From: JAKAQB01 sp035702855
GTDB taxonomy: Bacteria; Actinomycetota; Acidimicrobiia; Acidimicrobiales; Palsa-688
Assembly: GCA_035702855.1 (NCBI GenBank)
Contig: DASSZM010000074.1
Coordinates: 1 to 7,934 of the forward strand
Reading direction: 5' to 3'
Length of the DNA stretch: 7,934 nucleotides
Shown one piece after another: positions 1 to 6,386 of the stretch (positions are counted from its first letter, which is position 1; every line of letters starts with the position of its first letter). The notes beneath the pieces are model-generated. The model was given only the letters and a program-made list of their open reading frames with translations, was not told where the DNA came from and ran no database searches. The position numbers and the translations under genes are program-made.

Positions 1-71
1 ACGACCGGGGCCCTGCGCGGATTCCCGGATCCACGCCCACCCTCGCTACCGGAGTCCCCGCCGTCCCCGGT

Positions 72-92
72 ATGGTTAGTGGGACGAACTAT
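72..92. promoter_or_regulatory. Imperfect palindrome, candidate repressor operator upstream of the MFS gene
   Basis: The arms ATGGTTAGT (72-80) and ACGAACTAT (84-92) are inverted copies with 7 of 9 positions paired around a 3-base GGG centre. The site is in the most A/T-rich patch of the window, 39 bp before the transporter start codon. A hexamer TATGGT at 71-76 fits the actinobacterial TANNNT -10 pattern and would overlap the left arm, although I see no clear -35 at the expected distance. Size and placement suit a TetR- or MarR-type repressor, which often control drug-type MFS exporters. This role is inferred; no regulator gene is visible here. Confidence 0.4.
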
Positions 93-119
93 TTGACGCG
101 GCGCGTGTCGAGGCGAGGC

Positions 120-125
120 AAGGAG
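120..125 (+). promoter_or_regulatory. Ribosome binding site of the MFS transporter
   Basis: AAGGAG lies 5 bases before the ATG at 131. It is a good Shine-Dalgarno match and supports that ATG as the true start over downstream alternatives. Confidence 0.7.
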
Positions 126-130
126 CGACG

Positions 131-1912
131 ATGGCGAGCGAGGCAGGACGGCCGGACCCCCGGGGGGAGCGCTACAAGTGGGTGGCGCTGACCAACACCA
201 CGATGGGCGTCCTGCTGGCGACGATCGACTCGTCGATCATGCTGATCGCCATGCCGGACATCTTCCGGGGGGTCAGGCTCAACCCGCTGGCGCCGGGCAA
301 CAGCTTCTACCTGCTGTGGATGATCCTCGGGTTCCTCATCGTCTCGAGCGTGCTGGTCGTGAGTCTCGGCCGCCTGGGCGACATGTACGGCCGGGTGAAG
401 ATGTACAACCTCGGCTTCGTCGTCTATACGGCGTCGTCGCTGCTGCTCACCGTCGACCCCCTCACCAGCCGCGCCGGGGCCATGTGGTTGATCGTCGGCC
501 GCATCGCCCAGGGCGTCGGTGCCGCCTTCCTCATCGCCAACTCGGCGGCCATCCTCACCGACGCCTTCCCGACCAACCAGCGGGGCCTGGCGCTCGGGAT
601 CAACAACATCGCAGGCATCAGCGGGTCGTTCATCGGGCTGCTCCTCGGTGGGATCCTCGCCCCGATCGACTGGCGGCTGGTGTTCCTCGTGTCGGTGCCG
701 TTCGGCCTGGCCGGGACGATCTGGGCGTACACCAAGCTCGAGGACCGCGGCATCCGCCGGCGGGAGCGGATCGACTGGCTCGGCAACGTCACCTTCGCCG
801 CCGGGCTGATCCTGCTCATGATCGGCATCACCTACGGCATCGAGCCGGCGGGAGGCCACGACATGGGTTGGACGAGTGCCAAGGTGCTCGCCGAGCTGGG
901 GAGCGGTGTCGTCCTGCTCCTGGCGTTCCTCGTCATCGAGACCCGCGTGCGCAACCCGATGTTCCGCCTGCGGCTGTTCGGGATCCGGGCGTTCAGCTTC
1001 GGGACGCTGTCGACGTTCCTCTCCGCCGTCGGGCGGGGCGGGCTGATGTTCATGCTCATCATCTGGTTGCAGGGCATCTGGCTGCCCGAGCACGGGTACA
1101 GCTTCGTCAACACCCCCCTGTGGGCCGGCATCTACATGCTGCCGCTGACGGCCGGGTTCCTCCTCGCCGGCCCCGCCTCCGGGATCCTGTCGGACCACTT
1201 CGGGTCCCGCCCGTTCGCCACCGGGGGGATGATCGGCGCCGCCGCCACGTTCGTGCTGCTGCTGCTCCTGCCGGTCGACTTCAGCTACTGGGAGTTCGCG
1301 CTCATCCTGCTGCTCAACGGCCTGTCGATGGGCGCCTTCGCCTCCCCCAACCGGGCCGGGGTCATGAACAGCCTGCCCGCCGACCAACGCGGCGCCGGCG
1401 GGGGCATGAACGCCACGTTCCAGTCCTCCGCCCAGGTGCTGTCGATCGGGATCTTCTTCACCCTCATGATCATCGGGCTGTCGACGGCGCTGTCGACCGA
1501 TCTGAGCGGGGGGCTCGCCGCCCACGGGGTGGCGCCCGCCGTCGCCTCCCGGGTCGGGCACCTGCCGCCGGTGTCGGTGCTGTTCGCCGCCTTCCTCGGC
1601 TACAACCCGATCCGGTCCCTCGTCGGCGCCAAGGCGCTCGGGTCCGTGTCCGCCGCCAACCGGGCGGTCCTCACCGGCCACTCGTTCTTCTCGCGGCTGA
1701 TCGCCCGGCCCTTCCACTCGGGACTGATCGAGGCCTTCGCCTTCGCTGCGGCCGCCTGCCTGGTGGCGGCGACGGCGAGCTGGTTCCGCGGGCAGCGCTA
1801 CGTCGACGAGGGGATCGTGACACCGGGATCGGCCACGCCGGCGCCGGCGCCGAGCGAGCGCCCCGGGGCGGCCGAGCGGCCCGCCGCCGGCCGGGCGGCC
1901 CCCGGCCGCTAG
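131..1912 (+). CDS. MFS transporter, DHA2 (EmrB/QacA-like) 14-helix family
   Basis: A 593-residue inner-membrane transporter, probably a proton-coupled exporter; its substrate cannot be read from the sequence. Hydrophobic stretches fit 14 helices, the first at about 18-42 and the last at about 533-552. The first helix has the DHA2-like LLATIDSS pattern with Asp33. Motif A is GRLGDMYGR at 80-88, with a degenerate repeat GILSDHFGSR at 351-360. A motif-B-like RIAQGVGAAF is at 124-133. A motif-C-like Gly-rich helix at 162-174 is followed by DWRLVF. The loop before the last helix is long (about 456-530) and holds GHLPPVSVLFAAFLGYNPI, which I recall from a group of actinobacterial MFS proteins. The tail from about 563 is Pro/Ala-rich and probably disordered. 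The gene stands alone on the plus strand and converges on the glycosyltransferase gene. Family is firm; a role in drug, lipid or metabolite export is open. Confidence 0.93.
   Translation: MASEAGRPDPRGERYKWVALTNTTMGVLLATIDSSIMLIAMPDIFRGVRLNPLAPGNSFYLLWMILGFLIVSSVLVVSLGRLGDMYGRVKMYNLGFVVYTASSLLLTVDPLTSRAGAMWLIVGRIAQGVGAAFLIANSAAILTDAFPTNQRGLALGINNIAGISGSFIGLLLGGILAPIDWRLVFLVSVPFGLAGTIWAYTKLEDRGIRRRERIDWLGNVTFAAGLILLMIGITYGIEPAGGHDMGWTSAKVLAELGSGVVLLLAFLVIETRVRNPMFRLRLFGIRAFSFGTLSTFLSAVGRGGLMFMLIIWLQGIWLPEHGYSFVNTPLWAGIYMLPLTAGFLLAGPASGILSDHFGSRPFATGGMIGAAATFVLLLLLPVDFSYWEFALILLLNGLSMGAFASPNRAGVMNSLPADQRGAGGGMNATFQSSAQVLSIGIFFTLMIIGLSTALSTDLSGGLAAHGVAPAVASRVGHLPPVSVLFAAFLGYNPIRSLVGAKALGSVSAANRAVLTGHSFFSRLIARPFHSGLIEAFAFAAAACLVAATASWFRGQRYVDEGIVTPGSATPAPAPSERPGAAERPAAGRAAPGR
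1875..1910. terminator. GC-rich nested hairpin at the convergent gene junction
   Basis: The outer arms AGCGGCC (1875-1881) and GGCCGCT (1904-1910) enclose inner arms GCCGCC (1883-1888) and GGCGGC (1894-1899) with a 5-base loop. Together they give 13 base pairs with an asymmetric bulge. It covers the last codons of the transporter and lies just beyond the glycosyltransferase stop at 1916. There is no T-tract on either strand, so a factor-independent terminator is not certain. Because only 3 bp separate the stop codons, any terminator must sit inside coding sequence, and this is the best candidate. Such stems also arise by chance in DNA this GC-rich. Confidence 0.35.
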
Positions 1913-1915
1913 CGG

Positions 1916-3112
1916 TCAGGTCGCCGCCAGCTCCCGGTAGAGGTTGGCGGTCTCGGCGGCGACGGCGTCCCACGTGAAGCGCTCGAGTACCCGGGCCCGC
2001 CCGGCACGGCCCATGGCGGCGGCGCCGGCCGGGTCGGCCAGCAGTCGGTCCACGGCCGCCGCGAGGTCCCGGGCGAAGGCGTTCGGGTCCCCCGGGGTGC
2101 CGCTGCCGTCGGCGCTCGCCTCGTAGGCGACCAGCGACCCGGTGGTGCCGTCGACGACGATCTCGGGGATCCCGCCGACGGCGCTGGCGACGACGGGGAC
2201 CTCGCAGGCCATCGCCTCGAGGTTGATCAGCCCGAACGGCTCGTAGGTCGACGGGCAGACGAACACGGCGGCGTGGCTGAGCAGCTGCGCCACCTCCGGC
2301 TGGGGCAGCATCCCCTCGATCCAGTGGACCCCGTCGCGCTCGGCCCGGAGCCGCTCGACGGCGGCGCTCACCTCGTCGGCCAGCTCGCGCGTGTCGGCCG
2401 CCCCGGCGCAGAGCACCAGCGCCGTCGCCGGGTCCATCCGGGACGCCGCGTCGAGGAGGTGGGTGATGCCCTTCTGGCGCGTCACCCGCCCGATCCACAT
2501 CACGTACGGGCGGGCGGGGTCGATCCCGAGCCGCTCGAGGGCGGCGGTGCCCGGGTCGGGGGCCCACCGCCCGGGGTCGATGCCGTTGTGGATCACGCGC
2601 ACCCGGGCGGGGTCGACGGCGGGGTACACGGCGAGGACGTCGTCCCGCATGCCCGACGAGACGGCGATCACGGCGTCGGCGTCCTCGAGGGCCGCCTGCT
2701 CGGCCCAGCCCGACACGGCGTAGCCGCCGCGCAGCTGCTCGACCTTCCACGGGCGGAGCGGCTCGAGGCTGTGGCAGGTCACGACGTGGGGGATGCCCCA
2801 GAGGCGCTTGGCGAGCAGGCCGCCGAGGTTGGCGTACCAGGTGTGGCTGTGGACCACGTCGCTCCCCTCGGCGGCGCCGGCCAGGACCAGGTCGGCCGAC
2901 AGGGCGCGCAGGGCGGCGCCTTCCGGGGTGGGCGGGAGCGCCGACCACGGCTCGACCGCCGCCGCGACCAGCGGGTCGGGTCGGGGGCGCCCGAAGCAGC
3001 CGACCCGGACCTCGACGAGGTCCTGCAGGGCCCGCGCCAGCTCGCCGACGTGGACCCCGGCGCCGCCGTAGACCTCCGGTGGGTACTCCCGGGTGAGGAG
3101 CGTGACCCGCAT
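1916..3112 (-). CDS. glgA: Actinobacterial GT4 glycogen synthase / maltose-1-phosphate synthase (GlgA/GlgM type)
   Basis: A 398-residue cytoplasmic GT-B glycosyltransferase using ADP-glucose. The N-terminal half carries the acceptor-side loop YGGAGVHVGELARAL (15-29), HSHTWYANLGG (88-98) and TCHSLEPLRPWK (112-123). The C-terminal half has the nucleotide-sugar site: HNGIDPGRW (175-183), GRVTRQKG with Lys214 (208-215), and the EX7E pair Glu291/Glu299 in the run EPFGLINLE, followed by GGIPEIV. The length matches the short actinobacterial GT4 enzymes (about 390), not the GT5 glycogen synthases (about 480). The mycobacterial relative (Rv1212c, GlgM) makes maltose-1-phosphate from ADP-glucose and glucose-1-phosphate to feed GlgE, so that activity is as likely here as direct chain elongation. 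The start ATG shares one base with the glgC stop (TGATG), indicating translational coupling. No glgE, treS or glgB is in view, so the exact product is inferred. Confidence 0.92.
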   Translation of the reverse strand: MRVTLLTREYPPEVYGGAGVHVGELARALQDLVEVRVGCFGRPRPDPLVAAAVEPWSALPPTPEGAALRALSADLVLAGAAEGSDVVHSHTWYANLGGLLAKRLWGIPHVVTCHSLEPLRPWKVEQLRGGYAVSGWAEQAALEDADAVIAVSSGMRDDVLAVYPAVDPARVRVIHNGIDPGRWAPDPGTAALERLGIDPARPYVMWIGRVTRQKGITHLLDAASRMDPATALVLCAGAADTRELADEVSAAVERLRAERDGVHWIEGMLPQPEVAQLLSHAAVFVCPSTYEPFGLINLEAMACEVPVVASAVGGIPEIVVDGTTGSLVAYEASADGSGTPGDPNAFARDLAAAVDRLLADPAGAAAMGRAGRARVLERFTWDAVAAETANLYRELAAT

Positions 3113-4341
3113 CAGGCGCCGGTGACCTTCTCCCCCTTGCCGACCACGACGACGCCGGCGTCGGAGACGGTGAAGCGCGTCCGGTCGGCGGCCGGGTCGA
3201 CGCCGAGACCGGCGCCGGGGGCGACCTCGACGTTCTTGTCGACGATCGCCCGCCGCACCACGGCGCCGGCGTGCACCGTGACGCCGTCCATCAGCACGGC
3301 CTCCTCGACGAGCGCCCCGGGCTCCACGCGCACCCCGGGGGACAGCACCGACTTGCGCACGGTCCCGCCGGCCACGATCACCCCGTTGCTCACCAGCGAG
3401 TCGAAGGCCTGCCCCCGCCGCTCGTGGTCCTCGAAGACGAACTTGGCGGGGGGTTGGGTGGTCCCGGCGGTGTAGATCGGCCAGTCGGTGTTGTAGAGGT
3501 TGAACACCGGGTGGATCGAGACCAGGTCCATGCTGGCCTCGTAGTAGCTGTCCAGCGTCCCGACGTCCCGCCAGTACCCGCGGTCGCGCTCGGTCGAGCC
3601 CGGGACCTGGTTGTGGGAGAAGTCGTAGACGTGGGCGTCCCCGGCGGCCACCATCGCCGGCACGATGTCACCGCCCATGTCGTGGCGGGAGCTGTCGGTC
3701 GCGGCGTCGACGTGCAGCGCCTCGATGAGCGCCTCGGTGGTGAAGATGTAGTTGCCCATCGAGGCGAACACCTCGTCGGGGGCGTCGGCGAGCCCGGGGG
3801 CGTCAGCCGGCTTCTCGTCGAAGCGGGAGATGCGGGTGGCCTCCCCGGCGGCGATCACGCCGAACTTCGAGGCCTCGTTGCGGGGCACGCGGATGCCGGC
3901 GACGGTGACCCCCGCACCGGTCGCCACGTGCTGGTCGAGCATCTGGCGGGGATCCATGCGGTAGATGTGGTCGGCGCCGAAGACGCAGACGTGCTCCGGG
4001 CGCTCGTCGCCGATGAGGTTGAGGTTTTGGAACACGGCGTCGGCGGAGCCCGAGAACCACTGGCGGCCCCGGCGCATCTGGGCGGGCACCGGCGTCACGT
4101 AGTTGCCCAGCAGGTTGGACATCCGCCAGGTGCGCGTCACGTGGAGGTCGAGGCTGTGGCTCTTGTACTGGGTGAGGACGACGATCTTGAGGAACCCGCC
4201 GTTGGCCAGGTTGGACAAGGCGAAGTCGATCAGGCGGTACTGGCCGGCGAAGGGCACCGCCGGCTTCGCCCGGTCCAGGGTCAGGGGCATGAGCCGCTTC
4301 CCCTCGCCTCCGGCGAGGACGATGGCCAGCACGCGAGGCAT
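3112..4341 (-). CDS. glgC: Glucose-1-phosphate adenylyltransferase (ADP-glucose pyrophosphorylase)
   Basis: Makes ADP-glucose from ATP and glucose-1-phosphate, the committed step of bacterial glycogen/alpha-glucan synthesis, in the cytoplasm. The 409 residues are full length for the family. The nucleotidyltransferase signature GGEGKRLMPLT is at 11-21 and KPAVPFAG at 26-33. Next come LTQYKSHSLD (56-65), GSADAVFQN (98-106), FGADHIYRMD (121-130) with the metal-binding Asp124, the glucose-phosphate motif FDEKP (174-178), SMGNYIF (194-200) and YWRDVGTLDSYYEAS (256-270). From about 315 onward hexapeptide-like repeats, such as SVLSPGVRVEPGALVEEAVL, form the left-handed beta-helix that usually carries allosteric control. 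By my alignment the position of the E. coli activator lysine Lys39 is Gln34, so effector response may differ. The gene starts 9 bp after the SDR stop and its stop overlaps the glgA start. No strong Shine-Dalgarno precedes it, so coupling to the SDR gene is likely. Confidence 0.96.
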   Translation of the reverse strand: MPRVLAIVLAGGEGKRLMPLTLDRAKPAVPFAGQYRLIDFALSNLANGGFLKIVVLTQYKSHSLDLHVTRTWRMSNLLGNYVTPVPAQMRRGRQWFSGSADAVFQNLNLIGDERPEHVCVFGADHIYRMDPRQMLDQHVATGAGVTVAGIRVPRNEASKFGVIAAGEATRISRFDEKPADAPGLADAPDEVFASMGNYIFTTEALIEALHVDAATDSSRHDMGGDIVPAMVAAGDAHVYDFSHNQVPGSTERDRGYWRDVGTLDSYYEASMDLVSIHPVFNLYNTDWPIYTAGTTQPPAKFVFEDHERRGQAFDSLVSNGVIVAGGTVRKSVLSPGVRVEPGALVEEAVLMDGVTVHAGAVVRRAIVDKNVEVAPGAGLGVDPAADRTRFTVSDAGVVVVGKGEKVTGA

Positions 4342-4350
4342 GCCCGAATG

Positions 4351-5136
4351 CTAAGCGGAGCGCAGGGCGGCGGGGGGGGATGCGAAGCGGCGGGCCAGCG
4401 CCCGGTAGAGACCCGGCAACCCCCCGTGCAGGCGGGCCGGCAGGCGGAGCCAGCCGGGGTAGACAAGCTCGTCCCGGCCCCCCTCCACGGCGGCGACGAG
4501 CGCCTCGGCCAGGCGCTCGGCTGCGACCGGCCGGGGCCGCTGGCGGTCGTACCCCCGGTTGCGCCGGTCGAAGAAGCGGGTGGCGACCACACCGGGGGTG
4601 ACCAGCGTGACGCCGACGCCGGCGGGTGTGACCTCGGCGCGCAGGGCGTCGGCGAAGCCGGCGAGGCCGGCCTTGGTCGCCGAGTACCACGCCTCGCCCG
4701 GCACCCCGAGCATGCCGGCGATCGAACCGACGAGGACCAGGCGCCCGCCGGAGTGGCGCAGCGCCGGGAGGGCGGCGTGGACCAGGTGGGCGGTGGCCCG
4801 GAGGTTGAGGTCCAGGAGCCGGTCGATGTCCGACGGGGTCATCTCGTCGAACGGCCCGGCCCAGCCGATGCCGGCGTTGCTCACCACGACGTCCAGGCCC
4901 CCCAGGGCGTCGAGGGCGCGCTGCACGGTGGCGCGGGCCTCGGCGGGGTCGAGGAGGTCGCCGGGAAGGGCGCGCGCCCCCGTCGCCTCGCCGAGCTCCG
5001 CCAGGGCGGACCGGTTGCGCCCGGCGGCGGCCAGGCGGGCCCCGCGGGTGGCGAGGACCCGGGCGGTGGCCTCGCCGATGCCGCTCGACGCGCCGGTGAC
5101 CAGGATCCGGGCACCGGCGAGCGGGCCATCGGGCAT
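4351..5136 (-). CDS. Classical SDR-family NAD(P)-dependent oxidoreductase
   Basis: A 261-residue Rossmann-fold dehydrogenase/reductase of the classical short-chain family, with substrate unknown. The cofactor motif TGASSGIG is at 14-21. AAGRNRSAL (37-45) follows beta-2 and its Arg residues suggest NADP(H). Further motifs are SNAG at 86-89 (usually NNAG) and the catalytic set Asn111, Ser138, Tyr151 and Lys155 (YSATK). The C-terminus has YPGWLRLPARLHG and ends in a basic helix. I chose the ATG at 5136 because it puts the Rossmann strand about 10 residues in, as is normal. The frame stays open to a GTG at 5361, but those extra 75 residues are Pro/Ala/Gly/Arg-rich and overlie a strong hairpin. 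No clear Shine-Dalgarno marks either start. It lies between hpnH and glgC on the same strand, 9 bp from glgC, so it could act on a hopanoid side chain, on sugars, or on something unrelated. Confidence 0.85.
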   Translation of the reverse strand: MPDGPLAGARILVTGASSGIGEATARVLATRGARLAAAGRNRSALAELGEATGARALPGDLLDPAEARATVQRALDALGGLDVVVSNAGIGWAGPFDEMTPSDIDRLLDLNLRATAHLVHAALPALRHSGGRLVLVGSIAGMLGVPGEAWYSATKAGLAGFADALRAEVTPAGVGVTLVTPGVVATRFFDRRNRGYDRQRPRPVAAERLAEALVAAVEGGRDELVYPGWLRLPARLHGGLPGLYRALARRFASPPAALRSA

Positions 5137-5381
5137 TGCCAGGGCCGGCCGCGCCCCGCCCCGGGGGGACGTGCCGTCCTGCCCGCCGGCGAGCCCCGGC
5201 CCGTCACCGGGGACCGGCGGGGCGGGGGCGGGCTGCTCCTCGTCCCTCCGGACCCGGCCGGCGGGCGCCTGGCGGGCGCGGGCCACCCTCGGCGCCGTGC
5301 GCGCGCCGAGGGGGGTCGGCGGAGCCGCCGAGGTGGACGAGGCGGTCACCGGAGGAGCCACGACCGTCTTCTACCCGTTGC
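5137..5381 (-). other. Spacer between hpnH and the SDR gene
   Basis: This is the only sizeable gap in the minus-strand run (245 bp). It is extremely G/C-rich and open in the SDR frame, but the translation is low-complexity. It holds a perfect 10-bp hairpin (listed separately), a 6-bp stem CCCCGG/CCGGGG (5194-5199 with 5207-5212), and the close repeat CGGCGG/CCGCCG (5317-5330). I find no convincing minus-strand promoter; TAGAAG near its upstream end has no properly spaced -35. It may hold a terminator or attenuator separating hopanoid from SDR-glycogen expression, or an N-terminal extension of the SDR. Confidence 0.5.
5286..5312 (-). terminator. Perfect 10-bp GC-rich stem-loop downstream of hpnH
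   Basis: The arms CCCTCGGCGC (5286-5295) and GCGCCGAGGG (5303-5312) pair perfectly around a 7-base loop. The stem starts about 70 bases past the hpnH stop codon and lies before the SDR start. No U-tract follows on the minus strand, so it resembles the U-less terminators proposed for actinobacteria, or an attenuator or RNA-processing stem. It also argues against the long SDR start at 5361. Terminator function is inferred. Confidence 0.45.
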
Positions 5382-6386
5382 TCAGCTCGCCAACGCGGCG
5401 CGCAGGGACTGCTTCAGCGACTTGGTGGTGGCGAGCACGGCGGTGGGCTCGTAGCCGCAGTGCGCCATGCAGTTGGCGCAGCGGGGGTCCTTGCCGCGCC
5501 CGTAGCGGTCCCAGTCGGTGGTCTCGATGAGCTCCTTGTAGGTCTCGGCGTAGCCGTCGGCCATCAGGTAGCAGGGCCGCTGCCAGCCGAACACCGAGTA
5601 GCTCGGGATGCCCCACGGCGTGCACTCGTAGTCGACCTTCCCCTCGAGGAAGTCGAGGAAGAGCGGGCTGTGGTTGAGCCGCCACTTCTTGCGCCGCCCG
5701 TCGGCGAAGGCCTCCTTGAACAGGTCGTGGCTCCGGTTGGTGGAGAGGAAGTTGACCTGGTCGGGGGCCTTCTCGTAGGCGTACCCGGGGGAGATCTGCA
5801 TCTGGTCGACGCCGACCTCGTCGTTGAGGAAGTCGAGGACCTCCCGGATCGTCTTCGGCGAGTCGGTGTTGAAGAAGGTCGTGTTGGTGTTGACCTGGAA
5901 CCCGAGCTCCTTCGCGCGCTTCATGGCGGCGACGGCCTTGTCGAAGGTGCCCTCGCGGCTGACCGACTCGTCGTGGCGCTCGCGCAGGCCGTCGATGTGG
6001 ACCACCCAGGCGAAGCGCGGGTGGGGCTTGAAGCGGTCGATCTTGCGCTCGAGCAGCAGCGCGTTGGTGCAGAGGTAGACGTACCGGCCCCGATCCAGCA
6101 GGGCCTGCACCATCTCGTTGATCTGGGGGTGCAGCAAGGGTTCGCCACCGGCGATCGAGACCATCGGCGCCCCGCACTCCTCGACGGCGGTCACCACCTG
6201 CTCCACGGAGAGGCGCTGGCGGAGGACCTCCGTCGGGTGCTGGATCTTGCCGCACCCGTTGCAGGCCAGGTTGCAGGCGAACAGCGGCTCGACCTCCACG
6301 ATCAGCGGGTACTTGTCGCGGCCGGCGAGCTTCTGGCGGGCCATGTAACTGCCAACCTTGATGCTCTGGCGGAGGGGGACTCCCAT
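5382..6386 (-). CDS. hpnH: Adenosylhopane synthase HpnH (radical SAM)
   Basis: Joins the 5'-deoxyadenosyl radical, from S-adenosylmethionine, to diploptene to give adenosylhopane, the first step of extended (C35) hopanoid side-chain synthesis. The 334 residues are about the family's normal length. The N-terminus MGVPLRQSIKVGSYMARQKL is characteristic of HpnH. The radical SAM CX3CX2C cluster is Cys38, Cys42 and Cys45 (ACNLACNGCG), followed by the SAM-binding SIAGGEPLLHPQI (77-89). Cys106 in YLCTNALLL matches the residue I recall as implicated in final hydrogen transfer in the Streptomyces enzyme (from memory). The C-terminal part, DUF3463-like, keeps Cys255, Cys272, Cys303, Cys306 and Cys310, ending in CANCMAHCGYEP. 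The start codon follows the HpnG-IspH stop directly and has an ideal AGGAGG upstream. Family assignment is firm, and the HpnG and cyclase neighbours agree. Confidence 0.96.
   Translation of the reverse strand: MGVPLRQSIKVGSYMARQKLAGRDKYPLIVEVEPLFACNLACNGCGKIQHPTEVLRQRLSVEQVVTAVEECGAPMVSIAGGEPLLHPQINEMVQALLDRGRYVYLCTNALLLERKIDRFKPHPRFAWVVHIDGLRERHDESVSREGTFDKAVAAMKRAKELGFQVNTNTTFFNTDSPKTIREVLDFLNDEVGVDQMQISPGYAYEKAPDQVNFLSTNRSHDLFKEAFADGRRKKWRLNHSPLFLDFLEGKVDYECTPWGIPSYSVFGWQRPCYLMADGYAETYKELIETTDWDRYGRGKDPRCANCMAHCGYEPTAVLATTKSLKQSLRAALAS

Noticed and set aside
1..40. Possible divergent gene start (minus-strand GTG at 32-34, or in-frame GTG at 38-40)
   Set aside because: Only about 11 to 13 open codons reach the window edge, with no recognisable motif. 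A divergent regulator would fit the palindrome, but the evidence is too thin to call.
93..97. TTGAC as a -35 promoter box for the MFS gene
   Set aside because: A matching -10 would fall at about 115-121, on top of the ribosome binding site, and the bases there (AGGCAA-like) do not fit. The TATGGT at 71-76 is a better -10 candidate.
89..1717. Long minus-strand open frame (542 codons) antisense to the MFS transporter
   Set aside because: The translation is low-complexity and rich in Gly, Pro, Asp, Arg and Glu, with no recognisable motif. It mirrors the MFS gene, whose helices and signature motifs are clear. This is a typical high-GC shadow frame.
178..1977. Long plus-strand open frame (599 codons) overlapping the MFS gene in another frame
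   Set aside because: The translation is Arg/Pro/His-rich, soluble and motif-free. It is explained by the G/C-biased third positions of the real gene.
1671..2948. Minus-strand frame of 425 codons overlapping glgA
   Set aside because: Arg/Pro/Gly-rich off-frame reading; the glgA frame carries all conserved glycosyltransferase motifs.
5137..5361. N-terminal 75-residue extension of the SDR from a GTG at 5361
   Set aside because: The Rossmann strand would start about 85 residues in, which is unusual for classical SDRs. The extra sequence is low-complexity and holds a perfect hairpin, and no Shine-Dalgarno supports the GTG. It is not fully excluded.
3271..5454. Plus-strand open frame of 727 codons across glgC, SDR and the start of the hpnH region
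   Set aside because: It runs antisense to three well-supported genes and its product is a Gly/Val/Asp/His-rich low-complexity sequence with no domain.
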